From positions 1 through 32,892 of the IMG/VR virus record IMGVR_UViG_3300009001_000044: a stretch of 32,892 nt of DNA; one strand, written 5' to 3'. Source of the stretch: a virus. The notes under the pieces were generated by a model. The model was not told where the DNA came from. It searched no databases and saw only the letters and a list, made by a program, of their open reading frames with translations. Positions 26,857 through 32,892 of this stretch are shown one piece after another (position 1 is the first letter of the stretch; each line of letters begins with the position of its first letter). Position numbers and translations under genes: made by a program.

Positions 26857-27768
26857 ATGGCAATAATAACAGCAGAAAGATACAACAATTTACGAAGCAC
26901 AGTGGATTCTGTGTTGGGCGTAGGAACTGGTAATTCTGGTTATGGTGAAACTCTTGCAAGTACATCAGTTAGTGTTGGTGATCGAGTAGAAGCAGACAAT
27001 CTAAATAATTTATACGAAGACATTAGAAAGTCATACAAACATCAAAATGGGGGAGATCCAACAGCGGCACAACTTCAAGAAGTGGCGGCAGGTGAATTGG
27101 TGTATGACAACGACGCAACAGATTTTAAAGGTTGGGATCAATATGAAGCACTGGCGGCTAACATAACCACAAACAGATTAAATGTTGCCGGTTCACAAAT
27201 TCAACAGTTTAATTCTACAGTTTCTAAAACAAGAACATCCACATGGAATGGCACAATAGAACACAGATTCAACATGAGTTTTGCCACAGCCAATGACGCA
27301 AGATACTTTTTTAATTCAGGCGGAACACTAAAAATTACCACATCAATTTCAGGTGGATCAGGATCAAAAACAGCAGATTGGAAAAACAATATACTTGGGC
27401 CAGCAGGCACAATCACTATCAATTACACCACAACTACTAGAAGCGGTACACAAGGAACTGTAACTTCAACAGGTTGGTATGACTTCAATGTGGGACAAGA
27501 CTACACAGTGTACAGTCAATTGGATGGCGGTACTGGTGTGTACACAGAAAACGATTACTACATTGTGGTCCAAAAAACTTCAACATCTAACCTTTATGTG
27601 CGTGTGATATTGAGAGATCAAGACGCAGGTGATCAAACAGGTTCAGGTCCTCCAGTGGATGAGAATGTGAATGGTAGTTTGACTTGTTCAGTACAGTACC
27701 AAAAATCCATAACTGAAGTGGTCGGTCCGACGCCTACTTTCGCCATAGCATCAGGTAGTACACTCTAA
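26857..27768 (+). CDS. Virion structural protein, fibre/baseplate associated
   Basis: 303 residues. The N-terminal ~70 residues (AERYNNLRSTVDSVLGVGTG, then GYGETLAS, then VEADNLNNLYEDIRKSYKHQ) form a helical head of a kind common in structural proteins of marine T4-like phages. The rest is Ser/Thr/Gly-rich beta sequence, with FNMSFATANDARYFFNSGGT, TGWYDFNVGQDYTVY and NDYYIVVQKTSTSNLYVRVI. No enzyme motif, signal peptide or membrane segment is visible. The start ATG is 16 bases after the previous stop and lacks a clear Shine-Dalgarno. It is the last of the run of structural genes. A sigma70-like promoter follows its stop, marking a change in regulation. A decoration or adhesin role is inferred. 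Confidence 0.62.
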   Translation: MAIITAERYNNLRSTVDSVLGVGTGNSGYGETLASTSVSVGDRVEADNLNNLYEDIRKSYKHQNGGDPTAAQLQEVAAGELVYDNDATDFKGWDQYEALAANITTNRLNVAGSQIQQFNSTVSKTRTSTWNGTIEHRFNMSFATANDARYFFNSGGTLKITTSISGGSGSKTADWKNNILGPAGTITINYTTTTRSGTQGTVTSTGWYDFNVGQDYTVYSQLDGGTGVYTENDYYIVVQKTSTSNLYVRVILRDQDAGDQTGSGPPVDENVNGSLTCSVQYQKSITEVVGPTPTFAIASGSTL

Positions 27769-27772
27769 ATCA

Positions 27773-27801
27773 TTGACTGATACCAAAAATTTTGCTATAA
27801 T
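27773..27801 (+). promoter_or_regulatory. Strong sigma70-like promoter with extended -10
   Basis: TTGACT (27773-27778), 17 bases, then TATAAT (27796-27801). The -10 is perfect, the -35 differs from TTGACA by one base, spacing is optimal, and TGC before the -10 makes it an extended -10. Transcription would start near 27807-27809, only about 5 bases before the ATG at 27813, so the transcript would be nearly leaderless. It differs from the T4-type late motifs ahead of the virion genes and suggests that the following cassette is read by the unmodified host polymerase. Confidence 0.7.
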
Positions 27802-27812
27802 ACAAGCAAAGT

Positions 27813-28154
27813 ATGGAATCTAAAATTAAAGACATAATGGATTACGCAGACAGACTGTCTGTGATCGAGAATCAGAAAGAAATATTGACTAGACAGTTTG
27901 AAGAAAACTGCATGACTTACGTTGACGGTCATCAAATAACTATTGACATAACACTGATAACAACCTGTCAAAGTTACGTTGACCTAGGCAGAACTCAAAA
28001 TATATCTATTCTGGATGATTTTAAATTGCCTGTGGTTGTTGAAGATGCAGAACAATTCTTAATAGATATTTCTGATCAGTATCAACAAGCACTGAATCTT
28101 TATCAAACAGAATATTCTAAATTGGTCAAGCAACGAGGAGATTTAGATGCATGA
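27813..28154 (+). CDS. Small helical protein of unknown function
   Basis: 113 residues. I do not recognise the family. It is acidic and predicted mostly helical, with heptad-like stretches at the start (KIKDIMDYADRLSVIENQKE) and end (QYQQALNLYQTEYSKLVKQR), so a coiled-coil or helical hairpin is likely. There is no signal peptide, membrane segment or catalytic motif. It starts about 5 bases after the predicted transcription start of the sigma70-like promoter, with no Shine-Dalgarno, which points to leaderless or weak initiation. Its last 8 bases overlap the start of the first glycosyltransferase-like gene, so the two are translationally coupled. It could be a small accessory subunit, chaperone or regulator. 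Confidence 0.7.
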   Translation: MESKIKDIMDYADRLSVIENQKEILTRQFEENCMTYVDGHQITIDITLITTCQSYVDLGRTQNISILDDFKLPVVVEDAEQFLIDISDQYQQALNLYQTEYSKLVKQRGDLDA

Positions 28155-28968
28155 TAAAGGTGTTGTGTTACATGCTCACGGAACAAAACCAATCAATTAT
28201 ATACAACAAGCCATATTCTGTGCAAAGCACATAAAAAAATTTTTAAATTTACCAGTAGCATTAATTACTTCGGAAGAACATATATCAAGTGAATACTTTG
28301 ACCATGTTATCAAGGTAGATCCCAGCAACACAACTCAAAAAAGAAATTTTGTTAATCAAGACACCAGTGAAGAAGTCATATGGGACAATCACAGCAGAGT
28401 ACACAGTTATGATTTAACTCCATTCAAAGAAACCATTGTGATGGATACAGATTTAATTGTGGGCAACAGCAATCTTTTGAAATGCTTTGATTCCAAGGAA
28501 GATTTTTTAATCAACAATGAATCAATATACATCAACAAAAATCATAGAAATGATTTAAAAATAAAATACATGACAAATTTTATCAGCATGTATTGGGCCA
28601 CAGTGTTTTATTTTAAAAAAACACCAGTCACAAAGAATCTTTTTGACTTGATAAAACACGTGAAACAAAACTATCAATTTTACAGATTTGCTTATGATAT
28701 CGTAGAAACCAAGTACAGAAACGACTATGCATTTACTATTGCAATCCATATGCTCAACAACTTTGAAATAAAACCAAACAACAAACAACTGCCAATCAAT
28801 CTTTTTTATGTGACTGACAAGGATAAGGTTTTAAAATTTAGCAACAACACTTGGCATTTTGCATTGCCTAAAAACGACAACACATATTACAGATGCAATA
28901 TCGCAGATGCAAACATGCATGTAATGAACAAGTTTGATTTGGATAGGATTATACATGAAAACAACTAA
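28147..28968 (+). CDS. Putative GT8-like glycosyltransferase
   Basis: 273 residues. The N-terminus VVLHAHGTKPINYIQQAIFC opens like a Rossmann-type nucleotide-sugar-binding fold. ETIVMDTDLIVGN places a D-x-D metal/nucleotide-sugar motif at D100 and D102. Later MYWATVFYFKKT and YAFTIAIHMLN match the same positions of the next gene (CGMFYFKKT, DVATAITCKIL), so the two are paralogues. The pattern fits GT-A fold enzymes near family GT8. Donor and acceptor cannot be read from sequence. It is cytoplasmic: no signal or membrane segment. A strong GAGGAG at 28135-28140 precedes the ATG, which overlaps the upstream gene by 8 bases. A role in modifying virion or host glycans is inference from its place behind the fibre genes. 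Confidence 0.65.
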   Translation: MHDKGVVLHAHGTKPINYIQQAIFCAKHIKKFLNLPVALITSEEHISSEYFDHVIKVDPSNTTQKRNFVNQDTSEEVIWDNHSRVHSYDLTPFKETIVMDTDLIVGNSNLLKCFDSKEDFLINNESIYINKNHRNDLKIKYMTNFISMYWATVFYFKKTPVTKNLFDLIKHVKQNYQFYRFAYDIVETKYRNDYAFTIAIHMLNNFEIKPNNKQLPINLFYVTDKDKVLKFSNNTWHFALPKNDNTYYRCNIADANMHVMNKFDLDRIIHENN

Positions 28969-29806
28969 AGGATATTTTATCTTTGTACAAGCCAGCGAGC
29001 AAAAAGACTATCTCAGTCAAGCAATTGCATTGGCAAAATCAATTCAGATACACAATTCAATCAACCAAGTGAGTATAATGACAAACTGTGTGATGACAGA
29101 ACAACAAAAACAGTGCTTTGATAGAATATACAGCATACCTGGCATTGATGAAGCTCAAACACAGGAATGGAAGATACAAAACAGACACAAAATTTACACA
29201 GCAAGTCCTTACGATGAAACCATTGTGTTGGACAGTGATATGCTGTGCCTCAGTAATATAGATCACTGGTGGAACATTTTAAAACATACTGATCTCTATT
29301 TTACAAACAGTGTACAAAATTTTATAGGTGAAACAGTGACAAATAATTTTTATAGGAAAACTTTCATAAAAAATCAGTTGCCCAGCATCTATTGTGGTAT
29401 GTTTTATTTTAAAAAGACATCATTCAATAACAAATTTTTTGCCTTGTTGACACACGTGATGCAACACTATGATGATTTTGCATTGAAATACTGCAGAGAG
29501 CATGTGCAAAAATGGTGCAGTTTAGATGTTGCCACAGCAATCACCTGCAAAATTTTAGGATTTAAAAACACAATAGCAAATAAAAATCTGACTTTTACTC
29601 ATATGAAAGCAAGACTGCAAAATTGGAATGTCAGCGAAGACTGGATGAAGGACATGCCAGTTGCGTATGATGACATGTGTAACATCAAAATCAACAGTGT
29701 CAGACAGAATGGATTACTGCACTATGTTCAAGACAGTTTTTTAAACACAGATATTAAGAATATTGTAAACAGGTTATGGAAAGAAAAGACATCAAATTTG
29801 GCGTAG
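28955..29806 (+). CDS. Putative GT8-like glycosyltransferase, paralogue of the preceding gene
   Basis: 283 residues from the ATG at 28955, which has AGGA at 28945-28948. A TTG seven codons upstream is also in frame but less likely. The protein begins GYFIFVQASEQKDYLSQAIA, a beta-strand then helix as in GT-A enzymes. ETIVLDSDMLCLSNIDHWWN places the D-x-D motif at D93 and D95. CGMFYFKKTSFNNKFFALLT and the SLDVATAITCKILGF segment align with the preceding gene. Cys-rich stretches (KYCREHVQKWC) are unlike its paralogue. It overlaps the preceding gene by 14 bases and the next by 31. The family call is good; substrate unknown. The pair probably arose by tandem duplication. Confidence 0.65.
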   Translation: MKTTKGYFIFVQASEQKDYLSQAIALAKSIQIHNSINQVSIMTNCVMTEQQKQCFDRIYSIPGIDEAQTQEWKIQNRHKIYTASPYDETIVLDSDMLCLSNIDHWWNILKHTDLYFTNSVQNFIGETVTNNFYRKTFIKNQLPSIYCGMFYFKKTSFNNKFFALLTHVMQHYDDFALKYCREHVQKWCSLDVATAITCKILGFKNTIANKNLTFTHMKARLQNWNVSEDWMKDMPVAYDDMCNIKINSVRQNGLLHYVQDSFLNTDIKNIVNRLWKEKTSNLA

Positions 29807-30354
29807 AAAAAATAGATCATAAGTGGTATTTTCATTTTGATACCAACACTGGAATGGTCAACAGCATGAGTGTGATCAAGGAAAACAGTTCAATTGAAAT
29901 TCCTGAACAGATGGCATTGAACATACAAAGCGGTGTGGACAATATGGCGTTTTACAAAGTGGTGTTCGAGAATGGTGCATACAAGTACGTCAACACTGTG
30001 CAAGTCATCACAGAAGTAAGTGAGGAAAAAAACTATAAAAATGAAAACAAAAATTTTTATAAAATACCAGATGTGTTGCAAGATAGTCAGATTGTGTTAA
30101 CACATAAGGCAAACAAAATCTTTATCAGTGCCACACAGCAAATGAAAGGTATAATTCAAGAAACGTTTGATCACAAACAATCTAATTCGCACAAATTTTA
30201 TGTGTGTCAAAAAAATGATCACAGTATTTTACACGCATTGCTTGATGTGGAATTGAACGATCTGGTACACAAGGAACTGGAGTTTGATATAGGTCTAGAA
30301 AAGTCGCAGTGCTCTGTGTATTGTAGAAAGGTTTTTGATTACTGTTATGTTTGA
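29776..30354 (+). CDS. Unknown protein inside the glycosyltransferase cassette
   Basis: 192 residues, family not recognised. The sequence looks beta-rich: IDHKWYFHFDTNTGMVNSMS, then NMAFYKVVFENGAYKYVNTV. A short charged stretch (KNYKNENKNFYK) and a Cys-containing C-terminal end (SQCSVYCRKVFDYCYV) follow. There is no signal peptide, membrane helix or evident catalytic motif. AGG at 29771 precedes the ATG. The gene overlaps the upstream glycosyltransferase by 31 bases in another frame and the downstream one by 8 bases, so it is firmly part of the same operon. A binding, scaffold or partner role for the neighbouring enzymes is possible but unsupported by motifs. Confidence 0.6.
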   Translation: MERKDIKFGVEKIDHKWYFHFDTNTGMVNSMSVIKENSSIEIPEQMALNIQSGVDNMAFYKVVFENGAYKYVNTVQVITEVSEEKNYKNENKNFYKIPDVLQDSQIVLTHKANKIFISATQQMKGIIQETFDHKQSNSHKFYVCQKNDHSILHALLDVELNDLVHKELEFDIGLEKSQCSVYCRKVFDYCYV

Positions 30355-31027
30355 TGTATTTTTTATCGATGTAAATGAGCCAAACGCAGATAAAAATTTT
30401 GCTCTATTAAAACAAAAGGCACCTTATGCACACAGAATCAGCAGAGTACAAGGTATTCATCGAGCACACAAAAAAGCCGCAGAGATCTGTTTAACCAAGA
30501 TGCTGTATGTGGTGGATGCAGATGCTGTGATAGAACAAGACTTTAATTTTGACCATGCACCAGACGAATATGACTTACAAACTGTGCATGTATGGCACAG
30601 TAGAAATCCAATAAACGATCTTGAATACGGATATGGCGGTGTAAAACTGTTTCCTACACAGCTCACAAGACAGATGAATACAGATAGTGTGGACATGAGT
30701 ACCAGCATAAGTGATCAATTCAAAGTGATGCCCGCAGTCAGCAACATTACAGAATTCAACATAAACAATTTTCATTCATGGAAAAGCGGCTTTAGAGAAT
30801 GTGCTAAATTGGCATCAAAAGTCATAGATCGTCAACAGGACGCTGAAACAGAAAAAAGATTGGACACATGGTGCACTGTGGGAGCAGATAAACCATATGG
30901 CGAATATACCATTGCCGGAGCCAAGGCAGGCAGACAGTTTGGCGAATTAAATAAAAACACAGACCAGATGAAATTGATTAATGATTATTCTTGGTTAAGA
31001 AACAAATACAAAGATGACTTCGCGTAA
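30347..31027 (+). CDS. Putative glycosyltransferase-like protein with DAD motif (short paralogue)
   Basis: 226 residues from the ATG at 30347, overlapping the previous stop by 8 bases. A TTG four codons earlier (30335) sits closer to AAAGG (30327-30331) and is an alternative start. The first strand DVFFIDVNEPNADKNFALLK and then MLYVVDADAVIEQDFNFD, with acidic residues D57 and D59, resemble a GT-A fold with D-x-D. The segment YGYGGVKLFP and the SWKSGFRECAKLASKVI stretch match YGNGSLKMWT and AWRAGFREGVKMS in the next gene. The two are therefore paralogues, distinct from the GT8-like pair upstream. The shared GADKPYGEYTIAGAKAGRQ region also aligns with the next gene. Activity and substrate are inferred only from the fold-level pattern. 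Confidence 0.58.
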   Translation: MFDVFFIDVNEPNADKNFALLKQKAPYAHRISRVQGIHRAHKKAAEICLTKMLYVVDADAVIEQDFNFDHAPDEYDLQTVHVWHSRNPINDLEYGYGGVKLFPTQLTRQMNTDSVDMSTSISDQFKVMPAVSNITEFNINNFHSWKSGFRECAKLASKVIDRQQDAETEKRLDTWCTVGADKPYGEYTIAGAKAGRQFGELNKNTDQMKLINDYSWLRNKYKDDFA

Positions 31028-31907
31028 TATCATAAAAATAGCAGATCAAGACATTGTGTTTCTCAGTTATGATGAGCAGAATGCTGAAAAGAATTATGCT
31101 GACTTAAAACGTAAGATACCATGGGCCAAACGTGTGCATGGAGTGGATGGATCAGATGCGGCACACAAAGCCTGTGCAGAGATTTCAGACACCAAACACT
31201 TTATCACTGTGGATGGTGATACCATAGTGGATCCAGAGTTTCTCAATGTCGAACTGGACACTACTGCAATGGGTTTGGACGACGACTATCAGTTTAGTTG
31301 GTGCGGAAACATTAATGTTAATGGATTAAAATATGGCAATGGCAGTTTAAAAATGTGGACCAAAGACTTTGTGCAGAACATGAAAACACATGAAAATACA
31401 GATGGTTCAGATGACACACAGGTAGAATTTTGTTATTTTGACAACTACTATCAACTGAATGAAAATTATTCTACCAGCATTATAAACAGTTCACCTGCAC
31501 AGGCATGGCGAGCAGGATTTAGAGAAGGTGTAAAAATGAGTCTAGACAGAGGATCAAAGGTTAAAGATTTGAACAAAGATATATGGGCAAAAAATTTACA
31601 CAGATTGTTGATTTGGATGAACGTGGGCACCGATGTTGAACATGGTTGGTGGAGTTGCTTTGGTGCACGGCAAGGTTGTTATTTGACCATGTGTACTGAT
31701 TGGAATTATTATCTCACAAGAGATTTTAAAGCATTAAATGAATTATGGAAAGAAAATGAAACACACAATGATATCGATCAATTAATGAAGACGTACAGTG
31801 AGTCTTTGATATCAAAAGGGATTAATATTGGTTTGGATCCACTAGAGCCTCAGCAGAGTAAATTTTTTAAACAGGTGTATGTGAATAACACAAGACGTTT
31901 TAAATAA
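31014..31907 (+). CDS. Putative glycosyltransferase-like protein with DGD motif (long paralogue)
   Basis: 297 residues. DIVFLSYDEQNAEKNYADLK opens the protein, HFITVDGDTIVDPEFLNVEL holds the D-x-D motif at D67 and D69, and YGNGSLKMWTKDFVQNM, AWRAGFREGVKMS and GTDVEHGWWSCFGARQGCY follow. All have counterparts in the preceding gene at about the same spacing. The ~70 extra residues are mostly after the aligned core, ending in a helical FKALNELWKENETH region. The ATG overlaps the preceding gene by 14 bases; only a weak AAAG lies upstream, so coupling is likely. Its stop overlaps the convergent methyltransferase gene by 8 bases, leaving no room for a separate terminator. This looks like a phage-borne sugar-transfer enzyme family; the reaction is not known. 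Confidence 0.6.
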   Translation: MTSRNIIKIADQDIVFLSYDEQNAEKNYADLKRKIPWAKRVHGVDGSDAAHKACAEISDTKHFITVDGDTIVDPEFLNVELDTTAMGLDDDYQFSWCGNINVNGLKYGNGSLKMWTKDFVQNMKTHENTDGSDDTQVEFCYFDNYYQLNENYSTSIINSSPAQAWRAGFREGVKMSLDRGSKVKDLNKDIWAKNLHRLLIWMNVGTDVEHGWWSCFGARQGCYLTMCTDWNYYLTRDFKALNELWKENETHNDIDQLMKTYSESLISKGINIGLDPLEPQQSKFFKQVYVNNTRRFK

Positions 31908-32496
31908 TTTTTCCTATTAAAATAAATCTTTTTCCTCTAGAATCTTCTATAATTTCTTGTTCGATAATTTCAGAATTCGAATGCATTTGTTGGACAAATT
32001 CTTCAATGTTGTTGACACAATTTATGTGTCCTTCTATATCGAACATGTTATTAGAAGTTACAGCAAAATAGGAACCTTTATTCCAGTATGGCCATTCTTT
32101 CATAGATTTCATGTGTTCGCATGAAGTATTGATCACACAACTAATTTTTGAATAGTCTAATTGTTTTGTGAACACATCACCAGTAGACCATGAAACATTT
32201 TTACAGTGAGGAAATAGATGATTTTTACCAATTCTTATCACGGTATCATCCAGATCAACAGCAGTTATTTTATTTACTTTGGGAGCAAGATAAGGAATCA
32301 ATATACTACCAAACCAACATCCTAGTATTGCTATATTAGATTCTGTATCAACATAGTAATCAACTAATTCTAATAGTTTTAATTTTGCTTTAAACTGATT
32401 ATCACTGTAAGAATCAAGAATATCATTTGACATTTCTGGATGTTCTTTAATAGTTTTTAAAACGTTTCTAAATATATTTTCGTTGATCATTGCCAT
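31900..32496 (-). CDS. Class I SAM-dependent methyltransferase-like protein
   Basis: 198 residues on the minus strand. Residues 54-64 (NIAILGCWFGS) form motif I, a glycine loop after a beta strand, with Cys/Trp where the usual form is GxGxG. VDLDD (80-84) is the acidic motif that binds the ribose of S-adenosylmethionine, and STGDVF (104-109) is a likely adenine-binding strand. NTSCEHM (123-129) is a motif IV-like acidic/aromatic patch of a type also seen in small phage methyltransferases. No target-recognition domain for DNA is present, so a small-molecule, sugar or protein substrate is more likely than DNA. It starts inside the end of the nitroreductase-like gene (10-base overlap), is read with it, and converges on the glycosyltransferase cassette. 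Confidence 0.72.
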   Translation of the reverse strand: MAMINENIFRNVLKTIKEHPEMSNDILDSYSDNQFKAKLKLLELVDYYVDTESNIAILGCWFGSILIPYLAPKVNKITAVDLDDTVIRIGKNHLFPHCKNVSWSTGDVFTKQLDYSKISCVINTSCEHMKSMKEWPYWNKGSYFAVTSNNMFDIEGHINCVNNIEEFVQQMHSNSEIIEQEIIEDSRGKRFILIGKII

Positions 32497-32892
32497 TTTA
32501 TTATCTCATCATACTCTGGTTTTCTATCGTCTTCATATCTGCTCCATCGCTTTAATATTTCATATCTGTACTCTTGTTTGTAACCAATTGACATCAGCAC
32601 AGAGGGTCTATACTTGGAATGAACAAGTCCTGCTTTTCTCCATTTACGGATGTCTCTAAAAAAGCAAGAAGTGTATGACACATCAATGTCATATTCCAAT
32701 AGATATGTTGTGAGATTTTGAATAAACATGCCCACTTCTACACATACAGAATCAGTGATATTATCCACTCTGTCAGGAAAGGCTTGATCGTAAAACATTC
32801 CTTCCTTAACTCGTTCTTGATAAAATTTGTTAGGTTCTCGTGGTTCTTGATGAATACACAACAAATATGCATTGTGCTTGATGTGAGCATAA
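32487..32892 (-). CDS. Nitroreductase-like flavoprotein, C-terminal part (cut by window edge)
   Basis: The minus-strand frame is open to the edge of the window: codons before the TTG at 32862-32864 read YAHIKHNAYL without a stop, so the gene continues outside and that TTG is not its start. About 134 residues are visible. The stretch NITDSVCVEVGMFIQNLTTY, then SYTSCF, and near the end RPSVLMSIGYKQEYR follow the layout of the nitroreductase/FMN-binding fold, where D-x-x-hydrophobic-x-x-Q/N-N helices and a late VL-x-IG strand line the flavin site. Such genes occur in marine T4-like phages. Substrate is unknown, and the catalytic N-terminal half is not in view. It overlaps the methyltransferase gene by 10 bases, indicating one operon. 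Confidence 0.55.
   Translation of the reverse strand, partial: YAHIKHNAYLLCIHQEPREPNKFYQERVKEGMFYDQAFPDRVDNITDSVCVEVGMFIQNLTTYLLEYDIDVSYTSCFFRDIRKWRKAGLVHSKYRPSVLMSIGYKQEYRYEILKRWSRYEDDRKPEYDEIIKWQ

Noticed and set aside
27721-27731. GC-rich palindrome GTCGGTCCGAC upstream of the sigma70-like promoter, possible operator or terminator
   Set aside because: It is inside the coding end of the virion gene, allows only a 4-base stem with a 3-base loop, has no U-run, and lies about 40 bases before the -35. A chance palindrome is more likely.
28934-28954. Upstream TTG start for the second GT8-like gene
   Set aside because: The ATG at 28955 has AGGA at a good distance, and its first residues (MKTTKGYF) fit the fold start. 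The seven extra residues add nothing.
31895-31940. Possible bidirectional terminator between the convergent genes
   Set aside because: The stretch is A/T-rich, but I see no stable inverted repeat, and the two coding regions overlap by 8 bases.
32862-32864. TTG as the start of the nitroreductase-like gene
   Set aside because: The frame stays open to the window edge with plausible coding residues upstream, so the gene is simply truncated by the window.

Overview
The window is a stretch of low-GC, densely coded genome from a T4-like contractile-tailed phage (Caudoviricetes, myovirus morphology). The order gp5-like hub, gp25-like wedge, gp6-like wedge, giant wedge-associated protein, then fibres is the late baseplate module of this group. 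The AT-rich composition, T4-type late promoter motifs (AATAAATA/TATAAATA) and structural proteins of the style seen in marine cyano- and pelagiphages suggest a marine phage of a low-GC host such as Pelagibacter or Prochlorococcus. The host is inference. No tRNA, CRISPR, insertion sequence or integrase was seen, and no intergenic gap exceeds about 50 bases.

Layout. (1) 1-5703: the tail of an unrecognised gene, then a baseplate hub/spike (gp5-like, no lysozyme domain), gp25-like wedge and an enlarged gp6-like wedge. (2) 5706-20386: about 14.7 kb of apparently one giant virion gene. It is read as a 4299-residue ORF plus a 582-residue ORF in the -1 frame. A repeat module runs straight across the junction, so the two frames almost certainly encode one protein of about 4,890 residues, broken by a frameshift at an A6 run. 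The protein contains four copies of a small aromatic module resembling CBM5/12, seven FG-GAP-like blades interrupted by insertions, and several repeat families. (3) 20409-27768: a small virion protein, three consecutive fibre-like paralogues sharing one N-terminal domain (one ends in a tail-collar domain), and another virion protein. (4) 27773-31907: a cassette opened by a near-consensus sigma70-like promoter with an extended -10. It has six overlapping genes: a small helical protein, two paralogous GT8-like putative glycosyltransferases, an orphan, and a second paralogous pair of DxD-containing putative glycosyltransferases. (5) 31900-32892: a strand switch to a class I methyltransferase and a truncated nitroreductase-like gene.

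How they work together. Regions 1-3 build the baseplate and its host-recognition apparatus, probably from T4-type late promoters at about 2233, 20382 and 25343. Region 4 looks like accessory sugar-transfer functions placed right behind the fibre genes under a host-type promoter. Glycosylation of fibres or of host surface glycans is the simplest hypothesis, but no substrate can be read from the sequence. The most interesting items are the split giant gene, the interrupted propeller with sugar-binding-like modules, and the promoter-headed glycosyltransferase cassette.
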